Below, one piece after another: positions 19,801 to 30,321 of a stretch of DNA of 64,000 nucleotides (position 1 is its first letter; every line of letters starts with the position of its first letter). Source of the stretch: Camarhynchus parvulus (Eukaryota > Chordata > Aves > Passeriformes > Thraupidae); the NCBI RefSeq assembly GCF_901933205.1, contig NC_044591.1, positions 930,001 to 994,000 on the forward strand, written 5' to 3'. The notes below the pieces were generated by a model, which did not search any database, was not told the DNA's origin, and worked only from the letters and a program-made list of their open reading frames with translations. The translations under genes and the position numbers were made by a program.

Positions 19801-22800
19801 CATTCCCCAAACCCCCATTCCCAAATCCCTATTCCCCAGACCCCATTCCCCAGACCCCATTCCCCAAACCCCCATTCCCAAATCCCTATTCCCCAGACCC
19901 CATTCCCCAAACTCCCATCTCCCAACCTCCATTCCTCAAACCCCATTCCCAAATCTCCTTCCTGAACCTCCATTCCCAAATCCCCATTCCTCAACCCCCA
20001 TCCCCAAACCGCATTCCCCAGACCCCATTCCCAAACACCCATTCCCAAACCCCCATTCCCAAACCCCCATTCCCCATCCCCCATTCCCAAACCCCATTCC
20101 CAAACCTCATTCCCAAACTCCCATTCCTCAAACCTCATTCCCAAATCTCCTTCCTGAACCCCATTCCCAAACCCCCATTCCCGAATCTCCATTCCCCAAC
20201 TCCCATTCTCCAACCCCCATTCCTCAACCCCTCATTCCCGAACCCCCATTCCCGAATCCCCATTCCCGAATCCCCATTCCGGAATTCCCATTCCCAAACC
20301 CCCATTCCCAAACCCCCATTCCCAAACTCCCATTCCCAAATCCCCATTCCCCAACCTCCATTCCCAAATCTCCTTCCTGAACCCCATTCCCCAAACCCCC
20401 ATTCCCAAATCCCCATTCCCCAACTCCCATTCTCCAACCCCCATTCCTCAACCCCTCATTCCTCAACCCCTCATTCCCAAACCCCCATTCCCGAATCCCC
20501 ATTCCCGAATCCCCATTCCCCAGACCCCCATTCCCAAACCCCCATTCCCAAACCCCCATTCCCAAATCCCCATTCCCCAAACCCCATTCCTGAATCTCCT
20601 TCCCAAACCCCCATTCCCCAAACCCCATTCCCCAACTCTCATTCCCGAATCCCCATTCTTCAACCCCTCATTCCCCAAACCCCATTCCCACATCCCCATT
20701 CCCAAACTCCCATTCCCGAACCCCCATTCCTGACCCCCCATTCCCCATCCCCCATTCCCCATCCCCCATTCCCAAACCCCTTCCCGAACCCCACTTCCCG
20801 GGATTTCCCCTTTTCCCATCTCATCCCTGTCCCACAGAGGTGTCGCTGGATGCTGATGTCACCCGCAGCGGGGCCGTGAGCCGGACACTGCTGGACAAGG
20901 TATCCAGAGGGGCCGGGAACACCGCGGGATTGGGAATTCCTGACTGAACCCCGGATCCCAACGGGATTGGGAATTCCTGAGTGAACCCCAGATCCCAATG
21001 GGATTGGGAATTCCTGGATGAGCCCCGGATCCCAATGGGATTGGGAATTCCCAGCTGACCCCCAGACCCCGATGGGATTGGGAATTCCTGGATGAGCCCC
21101 CAGACCCAGATGGGATTGGGAATTCCTGGATGAGCCTCCAAGCCCCGGTTGGATTGAGAATTCCTGGATGAGCCCCTAGACACCAATGGGATTGGGAATT
21201 CCCGGCTGAACCCCAGGCACTGATGGAATTGGGAATTCCTGACTGAACCCTGGATCCTGATGGGATTGGAGATTCCCAGCTGATCCCCAGACCCTGATGG
21301 GATTGGGGATTCCCGGCTGAATCCCAGATCCCAATGGGATTGGGAATTCCCGGCTGAATCCCAGATCCCAATGGGATTGGGAATTCCTGGCTGACCCCCA
21401 GACCCCGATGGGATTGGGAATTCCCGGCTGAGCCCCAGACCCCAATGGGACTGGGCATTCCCGTCTAACCTGGCCCCGCTCCGTGTCCCCAGGCCAGCTG
21501 GACGTGGGGCCCCGATGGCCACGGGGCCGTGCTCCTCGTCAACTGCGACCGCGACGACCCCGGCGCCGAGGGCCTGGACAACGAGGACAGCGCCGTGCGC
21601 TCCTACAACGGTCCCGGCAGCCCCGAGCCCCTGGCTCACGCTTTTCCCCACTTTTCCCTCCTTTTCTCTGAGTTTTCCCTCCCTTCTCCCTGATTTTCCC
21701 ACTTCCCCCTCAATTTTCCATTCCTACTGCAGCCCAGAGCCCAAATTTTCCCACTTTCCCCTCAATTTCCCCTTTCTTCCACAGCCCAGAACCTGCCATT
21801 TTCCCACTTTCCCCTCAATTTTCTATTCCTACCACAGCCGGGACCCTCATTCTCCCACTTTTCCCTCAAACTTCTCTCACTTATCTCTCAGTTTTCTCTC
21901 CCTACCCCAGCCCAGAACACCCAGTTTTCAGACTTCTCCCCCACTTTTCCCCCTTTTCCCTCAGTTTCCCCCTTTTCCTTTGGTTTTCCCTCTTCCCCCT
22001 TAGTTTCCATATTTTCTATTGTTTTTCCCCCCCTTTTGCCCTGAATTTTCCCAATTTTCCCTCAATTTCCCCTTTCTTCCACAGCCCAGGACCCTCATTC
22101 TCTCACTTGCCCCTCAATTTTCTCTCACTTCTCCCTCAGTTTTCTTTCCTTACCCCAGCCCAGAACCCCCAGGTTTCCCCCTTTCCCCCAGTTTACCCCC
22201 TTTTCCCTCAATTTCCCCCTTTTCCCTCAGTTTCCCCCTTTTTCTTTGGTTTTCCCTCTTCTCCCACAGTTTCCCAATTTCCCCTGGTTTTCCCATTAGT
22301 TTCCCTATGTTCCCTCAAGTTTCCCCCTTTTCCCCAGGTTTCCCCTTTCCCCCCAATTTTCCTTTCTACCACAGTTTCTCCCTTTTCCCCTGGTTTTCCA
22401 TTTCTCCCTCAGTTTTCCCCTTCTCCCTCAGTTTTCCACTTTTCCTGGGGTTTCCCTTTTTCCCTGGGTTTCCCCTTTTCCCCTGGTTTTCCCCTTTCCC
22501 TTTGGTTTCCCCCTTCTCCTCCAGTTTTCCCCAGGTTTCTCCCTTTTCCCTGGGTTTCCCCTTTTCCTGGGTTTTCCCATTTTCCCCCAATTTTCCCCTT
22601 TTCCCTCAGTTTCCCCCTTTTCCCCCGACATCCCCCTTTTCCCTCAGTTTTCCCCTTTCCCCCCAATTTTCCTTTTTACCACAGTTTCTCCCTTTTCCCC
22701 TGGTTTTCCCCTTTTCCCTCGGTTTCCCCCTTCTCCTTCAGTTTTCCCCAGGTTTCTCCCTTTTCCCTGGATTTCCCCTTTTCCTGGGTTTTCCCATTTT

Positions 22801-25800
22801 CCCCAATTTTCCCCTTTTCCCTCAGTTTCCCCCTTTTCCCCCAACTTCCCCCTTTTCCCTCAGTTTCTCTCTTTTCCTTCAGTTTCTCTCTTTTCCTTCA
22901 GTTTTCCCCTTTTCCTTCAGTTTTCCTCTTTTCCCTCCTCCATCAGTTTTCCCCTTCTCCCTCAGTTTTCCACTTTTCCCTGGTTTTCCCTTTTCCCTGG
23001 GTTTCCCTTTTCTCCCTCAGTTTTCCCCTGGTTTCCCCCTTTCCCCTGGTTTTCCCTTTTCCCCTCGGTTTCCCCCTTCCCCATCAGTTTTCCCCTGGTT
23101 TCCCCCTTTTCCCAGCGTTTCTCCTTTTCCTGGGTTTTCCCATTTTCCCCCAATTTTCCCCTTTCCCCCCAATTTTCCTTTTTACCACAGTTTCTCCCTT
23201 TTCCCCTGGTTTTCCCCTTCTCCCTCAGTTTTCCACTTTTCCCTGGGTTTCCCCTTTCCCTGGTTTCCCCCTTTTCCCTGGGTTTTCCCCTTTTCTCCTG
23301 GTTTTCCCCTGGTTTTCCCCTTTCCCCAGGTTTCCCCCTTTCCCTGGGTTTCTATTTTCTCTCTCAGTTTTCCCCTGGTTTCCCCCTTTTCCCCAGGTTT
23401 CCCCCTTTTCCCCGGTTTCCCCCTTTCCCCCCAATTTCCCCGTTTTCGCCCCGATTCCCCCTGAGCCGTGCCGTTCCCCAGACCTGCAGGACATGGCGCA
23501 GCTGGTGCTGAGGGCGCGCGGGCCCCGCGCCACCTTCGCCGGGCACCGCCTGCTGCTGCACCTCGACTTCGGCCACGCCGACAAGATCAGGGTGTTCTAC
23601 GGCGGCAGTGAGTGCCTGGATTTGGGGGATTCGGGGCCGTTTGGGGAGGATTTAGGGGGATGTGACGGTGGTCATAAGGGTGTTTGGGTGAAGGAAGAGA
23701 CGTAGATCCTTGACTCTGTTACAGAAGGCTTGATTTATTATTTTATGATATATACATATATTATACTAAAAAGAAAAAGAAAGGAGAGCTTCCAGAAGCT
23801 GCTAGCTACCTAAGAATAGAAAGTAAAGAATGAACAACAAACCAGCTCTGTCGGACTGTGTCCGAGAGATCTCAGTTCTGGATTGGCCATCAATTATAAA
23901 CATCCAAGCTGGGCCAATCCAGGCAGACCTGTTACATTCTACAGCAGCAGACAATCTATTGTTTATGTCTTGTTGCTGAACTTCTCAGCTCCAGCAGGAA
24001 AATCCTAAGAGAGGATTTTTCATGAAAGAAATGTCTGTGACAGGGGGATTTTTGGGGGCATGGACCCCCCCTGCTCGCCGGGATCAACCCCAAATCCTTG
24101 CGCTGCTTCTCCAACGCCCCGGGCGCGGCTGAGCCGATCCAGGCGGGGTTTGGGGCGGCTTTAGGGACCAGGGGGGAACGGGGCTGCGGTTTGGGTTTGA
24201 GGTGTCCGTGTGCCGCAGACAACGTGGAGCTGGAGATGTTCAAGGCCGTCCTGGGGGGCTCCAAGCTGTCCTACACCGTGCGGCCCAGCCGGCACCAGCA
24301 CGAGAGCGTCTTCTACGTGGAGGGCCTGGCCTTCCCCGACGTGGCCTTCTCGGGGCTCGTGTCCCTGCACGTCACTCTGCTCGAGAGCCCCGGAAAGGTC
24401 CGGCCGGGGGCACCGGGGGTGGCACAGCGGGGACTGATCCCAAACTCCATCCCTGCCATCCCAGCGAGGGCTGGAACAGTGGGGACAAATCCCAAACTCC
24501 ATCCCTGCCATCCCAGGGGGGGCTGGGACAGTGGGGACAAATCCCAAACTCCATCCCTGCCATCCCAGCAAGGGCTGGAACAGTGGGGACAAATCCCAAA
24601 CTCCATCCCTGCCATCCCAGGGGGGTTGGGACAGGGGGGACAGATCCCAAACTCCATCCCCACCATCCCATGGGGGTGGGACAATGGGGACAGATCCCAA
24701 ACTCCATCCCCGCCATCCCAGGGGGGGCTGGGACAGTGGGGACAAATCCCAAACTCCATCCCCGCCATCCCATGGGGGTGGGACAATGGGGACAGATCCC
24801 AGACTCCATCCCTGCCATCCCATGGGGTTGGGACAGCAGGAACAAATCCCAAACTCCATCCCCGCCATCCCATGGGGTTGGGACAGCAGGAACAAATCCC
24901 AAATTCCATCCCCACCATCCCATGGGGGTGAAGGGATCCCAAACTCCATCCCTGCCATCCCATGGGGCTGGAACAGTGGGCACAGATCCCAAACTCCATC
25001 CCCACCATCCCATGGGGTTGGGACAGTGAGGATAGATCCCAAACTCCATCCCCACCATCCTATGGGGGTGGGACAACAGGCATAGATTCCAAACTCCATC
25101 CCTGCCATGCCAGGAGGGGTGGGACAATGGGGACAGATCCCAAACTCCATCCCTGCCATCCCATGGTGGGTTGGGACAGCAGGCACAGATCCCAAACTCC
25201 ATCCCTGCCATCCCATGGGGCTGAGACAGCGGGCACAGATCCCAAACTCCGTCCCCACCATGCCAGGGCCTCCTGGAGTCTCCGATCTTCACGGACTCCG
25301 TGGTGTTCCGCGTGGCTCCCTGGATCATGACGCCCAACACGGCGCCGCCGCTCGAGGTCTTTGTCTGCAGGTGGGTGCTGCCGGGTGCTCCCGCCCTGCC
25401 CGCTGCCGGATCCGCTCCCAAATCCCGATTTTCCCGTTTCCCCCCCAGCGTGGACAAGAACGAGGAGTTTGTGGCGGCCGTGGGCGCGCGGCGAGCGGGC
25501 GCAGGTGCCGCTGACCGTGTGCCCGGCGCCGCAGAACCAGCAGGACCGCTGGATCCAGGTGGGAGCAGGGTCTGCCGGCCCCTCCTCGCCGCGGCAGCGC
25601 TGGGGGAGATTCCCAAAATTCTCCATCCTTCCCCCAGGATGAGGTGGAGTTCGGCTACATCCAAGCCCCCCACAAGACCCTCCCCGTGGTCTTCGACTCG
25701 CCCCGGGACCGCGGCCTGAAGGATTTTCCCGTCAGGAGCATCCTGGTATCCAGCCCCTTCCTCCTAAAAACTGGGATAAATCCCTTTAAAAAATCGGATA

Positions 25801-28800
25801 ATTCCCCTAAAAACTGGGAAAAATCCCTTTAAAAACTGGGGAAAATCCCTTTAAAAACTGGGGAAAATCCCTTTAAAAACTCGGATAAATCCCTTTAAAA
25901 AATCAGATCATTCCCTTAAAAAGTGGGAAAAATCCCCTAAAACCCGAGATAAATCCCTTTAAATACTGGAATAAATCCCTTCAAAAACTGGAGTAAATCC
26001 CTTCAAAAACTGGAATAAATTCCCTAAAAACTTTAAAAGGATAAATCCCTTTAAAAACTGGGAAAAATCCCTTTAAAAACTGGGAAAAATTCCCTAAAAA
26101 CCGGGATAAATCCCTTTAAATACTGGGATCAATCCCTCCAAAAACTGGGATAAAATAGCTTTTAAAACTGGCATATATCCCTTTAAAAACTGGGATAAAT
26201 CCCCTAAAAACTAGGATTAATCCCTTCAAAAACTGGGATAAATGCCTTTAGTAACTGGGATAAATCCCCTAAAAAGTGGGAAAAATCCCTTCAAAAACTA
26301 GGATAAATCCCTTTAAAAACTGAGATCAATCCCTTTATAACTGGGATAAATCCCTTTATCTCCGGCATTTTTGGGGTGGGATGCTCCAGCACAGAGGATT
26401 TGGTGCTGACAGCTGCACTTTTTTAACCACTTTCTCCCATTTTTCCCACCGCCCAGGGCCCCGATTTTGGCTACGTGGCCCGGCAGGCTCCAGAGGGCGC
26501 TTCCAGCCTGGATTCCTTCGGGAATTTGGAGGTGAGCCCGCCCGTGACGGTGCAGGGCAAGGAGTACCCCTTGGGGCGCATCCTGATCGGCAGCAGCTTC
26601 CCCAGGTGAGCCGGGAGCAGGAAAACCCCAAACCAGGATTTCCCAGCCCCTTTTGGGGTCGGCTCCCAGCGGAGCAGGAAAACCCCAAAACCAGGATTTC
26701 CCAGCTCTTTTTGGGGTCGGCTCCGAGCAGAGCAGGAAAACCCCAAACCAGGATTTCCCAGCCCTTTTTGGGGTCAGCTCCGAGCGGAGCAGGAAAACCC
26801 CAAACCCAGGATTTCCCAGCCCTTTTTAGGGTCGGCTCCGAGCGGAGCAGGAAAACCCCAAAATCAGGATTTCCCAGCCCCCTTTGGGGTCGGCTCCGAG
26901 CAGAGCAGGAAAACCCCAAAACCAGGATTTCCCAGCCCCTTTTGGGGTCAGCTCCGAGCAGAGCAGGAAAACCCCAAAACCAGGATTTCCCGGCCCCGTT
27001 TGGGGGTCAGCTCTGAGCGGAGCAGGAAAACCCCAAAACCAGGATTTCCCAGCCCCGTTTGGGGTCGGCTCCGGGGGGAGCAGGAAAACCCCAAAACCAG
27101 GATTTCCCAGCCCTTTTTGGGGCTGGCTCTGAGCAGAGCAGGAAAACCCCAAACCAGGATTTCCCGGCCCCATTTGGGGTCGGTTCCCAGCAGAGCAGGA
27201 AAACCCCAAAACCAGGATTTCCCAGCCCCTTTTGGGGTCAGCTCTGAGTGGAGAAGGAAAACCCCAAACCCAGGATTTCCCGGCCCCGTTTGGAGCCTGG
27301 GGGGGGAAAACCCCAAAACCAGGATTCCAGCCCCTTGGGGCTCGCCCTGAGTGGAGGGCCCCCAACCCCGGTTTTCCGGCCCCGTTTGGAGCCTCCCACC
27401 GGTGCTCCCGGGGCGCGCAGGATGGCCAAGGCCGTGCGGGATTTCCTGGTGGCCCAGAAGGTGCAGGCGCCCGTGGAGCTCTTCTCGGACTGGCTCAGCG
27501 TCGGGCACGTGGATGAGTTCCTGAGCTTCGTCCCCGCGCCCGACCGGAAGGTAGCGGGGTCCCGGGAGCGGGAAAAAGCGGGACGAGACCCTCAGAGCCT
27601 TCCCCGACCTCCTCTTCCTCCTTCCCCGCAGGGATTCCGGCTGCTCCTGGCCAGCCCCAGCGCCTGCTACCAGCTCCTGAGGGAGAAGCAGGAGGAGGGG
27701 TTCGGCGAGGCCGCGATGTTCCAGGGTAGGGCAGGACGGGCAATGGGGCTCCGTGGGTTTGTTTCCCCTTTTTCCTGCAAAATGGGGTGGGGGAGGTGGA
27801 TGGACCCGGAAATCCGGCTGGGAGGTGGGGGCAGAACGGAGCAGAATTGATTAATTAATTAATTAAAGCTGCAGGGGTTCGATTGCTGGGTTGGGATGGA
27901 GCTCTGGGGGCAGAACGGAGCAGAATTGATTGATTAATTAATTAAAGCTGCAGGGGTTGGATTGATTGCTGGGTTGGGATGGAGCTCTGGGGGCAGAGCT
28001 GGAGTCGCAGCCCGGCCGAGCTGGGGCAGAATTCCAGCCTGGCTCGCTCCCGGCAGGGCTGGACAGGCCCCAATCCATCCATACACTCACCATCCATCCT
28101 CCCTTACACCTCTCCCCACTGCTATGTCCCTCTCCGTCGATTTCCACGGTCCAACCTTCCATCCATCTCCCTCCTGTCTTCCCACACATCCATACACATC
28201 ATCCTCCCTCCTCCTCCACATCCATCCATCCATCCATCCATCCACACCATCCCCCCACCATCCCTCCCTCTCCATCCCATTTCCCCTCCATCCAACTCCA
28301 TCTCCCTCCATCCATCCATCATCCCCATCCATCCATCCATCCATCCATCCATCCATCCATCCATCCATCCATCCATCCATCCATCCATCATCCATCCATC
28401 CATCATCCATGGATCCCTCTAATATCCCATCCACCTCTCTGCCCACCTTTCCATCCATCCCTCCCTCCAGCCACCTGCCCATCCTGACGTCCATCCCTCT
28501 GTCCCTCTTTCCCTCCCTTTTTCCCTCCATCTCCCCATCCCATTGTCCACCTCCTTGTCCCTCCATCCCTTTCCCCCCACTTTGTCCCTTCATTTCTCCA
28601 TCCTTTTGTCCCTCCATCTCCCCACCCCACTGTCCCTCTCCTGTCCCTCCCTGCCCTCCCTGTCCTGCTGACCGTCCCTCCCCGGTGGCTCCCAGAGCTG
28701 CATCAGCTGGAACCGGGACATCCTGAAGCGCTCGCTGGGCCTGGCCGAGCCGGACATCCTGGACATCCCGCAGCTCTTCCAGAGCAACGCCGACTCGGAG

Positions 28801-30122
28801 GCCGAGGCCTTCTTCCCGGACATGGTAGCAGCCGGGTTGGGATCGGGGTCGGGATTGGGGTTGGGGCCAGGATGTTCCATGGTGGGATCAGGGCTGGGAT
28901 GTCCCCTGAGGGGATCGGGGTTTCCCCGGGATGGGATTGGGGCTGGATGTTCCCTGATGGGATTGAGCCGCGATGCTCCCCAGGGTGCAATGGGGTCCGG
29001 GATCTCCCCGGGCCGGGATGTTCCCTGATGGGATTGGGCTGGGATGTCTCCAGGCCAGGATGAGGCTGGGATGCTCTCTGGGGTAGGACTGGGACCAGGA
29101 TGTCCCTGGGCTGGGATGTTCCCTGATGGGGATCGGGGCCGGGATATTCCCTGATGGGATTGGGGTTGGGATGTTCCCTGACGGGATCACAGCCAGGATG
29201 TGCCCTGGTGGGATTGGGGCCAGGATGTCCCCTGGTGGGATCGGGATGTGCTCTGATGGGATTGGGGTTGGGATGTGCCCTGATGGGATCGGGATGTGCT
29301 CTGATGGGATCGGGATCTGGGATGTGCCCTGATGGGATCGGGATGTGCTCTGATGGGATTGGGGTTGGGATGTGCCCTGATGGGATCGGATGTGCTCTGA
29401 TGGAATTGGGGCCAGGATGTCCCCTGATGGGCTGGGATGTTCCCTGATGGGATCGGGATGCCCCTGGGCTGGGATGTTCCCTGATGGGATCGGGGTGGGG
29501 ATGTCCCCTGACGGAATCGGGATGTGCCCTGATGGGATGGGGATGCCCCTGATGGGATGGGGGTGTCCCTGGGCTGGAATGTTCCCTGATGGGATTGGGA
29601 TGTCCCCTGATGGGATGGGGATGTGCCCTGATGCAATCGGGATGTCCCCTGGTGGGATTGGGGCTGGGATGTGTCCTGATGGGATGGGGATGCCCCTGAT
29701 GGGCTGGGATGTGCCCTGATGGGATCAGGATGTGCCCTGATGGGATTGGGGTTGGGATGTGCCCTGATGCAATCGGGATGTCTCCTGATGGGATTGGGGC
29801 TGGGATGTGCTCTGATGGGATGCGGATGCCCCTGATGGGCTGGGGACGTCCCCGGCTGCTCCCTGCTGGACTCCCTGTGCTGCTCCAGGTGAACATGCTG
29901 GTGCTGGGCCGGCACCTGGGCATCCCCAAGCCCTTCGGGCCCGTGGTGGGCGGGCGCTGCTGCCTGGAGCAGCGCGTGCGGGAGCTGCTGGAGCCGCTGG
30001 GCCTCTCCTGCACCTTCATCGACGACTTCTTCTCCTACCACGTGCTGCTGGGCGAGGTGCACTGCGGCACCAACGTGCGCCGCAAGCCCTTCGCCTTCAA
30101 GTGGTGGCACGCGGTGCCCTGA
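13834..30122 (+). CDS. PADI3: Peptidylarginine deiminase, PADI3-like, exons 1-16 (exon 14 not found)
   Basis: Calcium-dependent protein-arginine deiminase. Exons: 13834-13925, 18895-19075, 19690-19762, 20838-20899, 21493-21610, 23482-23607, 24219-24397, 25267-25370, 25449-25558, 25638-25745, 26457-26605, 27421-27550, 27632-27725, 28696-28824, 29889-30122. Exons 1-4 give the N-terminal domain ([15 protein letters not shown] start), exons 4-7 the middle calcium-binding domain, and the rest the catalytic fold. Active-site codons are Asp 25638, His 27506, Asp 27512 and Cys 30063; Arg374 is kept in DSPRDRGLK, with Asp in place of Asn373. KVQAPVELF and LSFVPAPD resemble PADI3. About 630 residues are visible against a usual 663. 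Exon 9 is frameshifted and the exon 14 equivalent is missing. Exon 5 and 7 donors (GTCCCG, GTCCGG) are weak. It could be a decayed gene or a functional one in a faulty assembly. Confidence 0.9.
14090..14615 (+). repeat. TGTCCATCCC array in PADI3-like intron 1
   Basis: About 45 copies of the same 10-11 base unit (CTGTCCATCCC) seen in intron 13 of the upstream PADI gene. The array begins about 165 bases after exon 1. 14616-15010 after it is CpG-rich and unique. Confidence 0.85.
15011..15725 (+). repeat. 36-base minisatellite in PADI3-like intron 1
   Basis: About 20 copies of a unit with GATTTTGGGGAGATCCGTG and CCCAGTCGGAAATGCC. The 36-base period is a multiple of three, so all frames look coding-like. 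There is no start context or splice signal, and it lies inside an intron. Confidence 0.9.
15785..16255 (+). repeat. Tandem repeat of about 105 bases in PADI3-like intron 1
   Basis: About four copies of a unit containing GGGATTCCTGCGGTTCTTTC, TTCCCGTTTATTCCCAGGCG and CTTTGCACC. Copies start near 15820, 15930, 16040 and 16140. Confidence 0.75.
16380..17125 (+). repeat. Minisatellite in PADI3-like intron 1
   Basis: About 20 units of 32-45 bases alternating CAGGATTTGTTCATATCCAG and GATTTGTGCACATTTAGGG with GAATCCATGCAATTC. Two unit types occur in a higher-order order. Confidence 0.85.
17140..17860 (+). repeat. Degenerate 60-110 base repeats in PADI3-like intron 1
   Basis: Units carry CCACATCCCAGCCCTTGCTG and CAGGAATATTTGAATTTTC. 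Left copies (17160-17460) are the most degraded. Confidence 0.7.
17850..18890 (+). repeat. 33-base minisatellite ending at PADI3-like exon 2 acceptor
   Basis: About 30 copies of GTTCCTGGCATCATTCCCG plus TGTTCCTGACCCCG. Some units include CTCCCGTTCCAG, the same bases that form the real exon 2 acceptor (AG at 18893-18894). Look-alike acceptors stand at about 17947, 18104, 18280 and 18395. Confidence 0.85.
19120..19670 (+). repeat. Minisatellite in PADI3-like intron 2
   Basis: Units of 20-40 bases built from GGGATTCCTGCTGGATCC and GGGTGTTGGGATTCC fill intron 2 (19076-19689). Confidence 0.8.
19775..20805 (+). repeat. CCCATTCCCAAAC array in PADI3-like intron 3
   Basis: About 80 copies of a 12-14 base unit (CCCCATTCCCAAA and variants), lacking G almost entirely on the plus strand. 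It fills intron 3 (19763-20837). Confidence 0.9.
20920..21465 (+). repeat. 36-38 base minisatellite in PADI3-like intron 4
   Basis: About 14 copies of GGGATTGGGAATTCCTGGCTG plus AACCCCAGATCCCAAT. It starts 20 bases after the exon 4 donor. Confidence 0.85.
21640..23455 (+). repeat. 1.8-kb polypyrimidine tract in PADI3-like intron 5
   Basis: Runs of TTTTCCC with interspersed CCTCAG, CCTGG and CCAGG. Most of intron 5 (21611-23481) is C/T on the plus strand. Many TTTCCCTCAG or CCCCAG strings resemble 3' splice sites. A higher-order unit of about 300-400 bases (TTTACCACAGTTTCTCCC) recurs at about 22360, 22675 and 23185. Confidence 0.9.
23661..24042 (-). mobile_element. Solo LTR of an endogenous retrovirus, antisense in PADI3-like intron 6
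   Basis: A 382-base AT-richer insert is bounded by TG...CA ends and flanked by a perfect six-base target duplication GGGGGA (23655-23660 and 24043-24048). Read on the minus strand it begins TGTCACAGACA and carries a TATA-like ATATATCATAAAATAATAAA stretch that also holds an AATAAA signal, in typical U3/R positions. No internal retroviral genes are present, so it is a recombined solo LTR. A six-base duplication fits ERVK-type avian elements. I recognise the start as passerine-like from memory. Confidence 0.85.
24415..25262 (+). repeat. 47-50 base minisatellite in PADI3-like intron 7
   Basis: About 17 copies of GATCCCAAACTCCATCCC, GCCATCCCAGGGGGG and GGGACAGTGGGGACA. The real exon 8 acceptor (CCATGCCAG at 25258-25266) is simply the end of the last unit, so most units have a CCATCCCA(G) look-alike. 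Confidence 0.85.
25449..25558 (+). CDS. PADI3: PADI3-like exon 9 with frameshift
   Basis: The exon starts in frame as [18 protein letters not shown] and ends as [19 protein letters not shown] in the +1 frame. Its 110 bases give one extra (or two missing) bases relative to the phases of exons 8 and 10. The matching exon of the upstream paralog is 124 bases and in frame. The break lies in GGGCGCGCGGCGAGCGGGCG (25488-25507). Confidence 0.85.
25755..26365 (+). repeat. 20-22 base minisatellite in PADI3-like intron 10
   Basis: About 28 copies of AACTGGGATAAATCCCTTTA with variants fill intron 10. Confidence 0.9.
26606..27345 (+). repeat. 58-base minisatellite starting at PADI3-like exon 11 donor
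   Basis: About 12 copies of GAGCAGGAAAACCCCAAACC, AGGATTTCCCAGCCCC and TTTTGGGGTCGGCTCCGA. The first unit begins within ten bases of the donor GTGAGC at 26606. Confidence 0.9.
27726..28695 (+). other. PADI3-like intron region where exon 14 is expected but not found
   Basis: Exon 13 ends in phase 1 and exon 15 starts in phase 0, so an exon of about 80 bases is required, as at 11006-11085 in the paralog. No frame gives a match. The stretch holds 2.5 copies of a 75-base unit with TTAATTAATTAATTAA (27826-27990), then a CCATCC/TCCCT simple repeat from about 28070 to 28660, with perfect CCAT runs at 28325-28400. CGGCAG|GGCTGGACAGG at 28054 could be a relic acceptor. Confidence 0.7.
28840..29855 (+). 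repeat. Minisatellite in PADI3-like intron 15
   Basis: About 30 units of 28-40 bases with GGGATGTGCCCTGATGGGAT and GGGGTTGGGATG. It fills most of intron 15 up to about 35 bases before exon 16. Confidence 0.9.
29889..30122 (+). CDS. PADI3: PADI3-like exon 16 with catalytic Cys
   Basis: Encodes [11 protein letters not shown] to KWWHAVP and stop, with the nucleophile codon at 30063-30065 in [11 protein letters not shown]. It is 228/234 identical to exon 16 of the upstream paralog. The adjoining 31 intron bases (GCTCCCTGCTGGACTCCCTG and onward) are also identical. Confidence 0.95.
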   Translation: MNMLVLGRHLGIPKPFGPVVGGRCCLEQRVRELLEPLGLSCTFIDDFFSYHVLLGEVHCGTNVRRKPFAFKWWHAVP

Positions 30123-30182
30123 GGTGGCTCCGTGTCCCCTCCGTGTCCCCTCCCGTCCCTGCCAAGTGCCTTTGGTGGCGGA

Positions 30183-30188
30183 AATAAA
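30183..30188 (+). promoter_or_regulatory. Polyadenylation signal AATAAA of PADI3-like gene
   Basis: AATAAA in GGAAATAAATCC, 61 bases after the stop codon, giving a very short 3' UTR. Confidence 0.8.
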
Positions 30189-30321
30189 TCCGGGCTGCGG
30201 CCGCTGTGCGGGGCTCTGCTGGCACTGGGAGAACGCTGGACTGGTTAAACTGGTGGGGAACGGGGAATGGGCTGGGGCTCTGGAACTGCTGTGCCGGTGC
30301 CAAAATCCACGTGGTATCAGG

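Noticed and set aside
22019..23705. Frames of 480-530 residues rich in Phe, Pro and Ser
   Set aside because: Translation of the polypyrimidine intron; only the last part overlaps the true PADI exon 6.
24098..24397. Separate small gene in frame with PADI exon 7
   Set aside because: It is PADI3-like exon 7 read through into its flanking introns.
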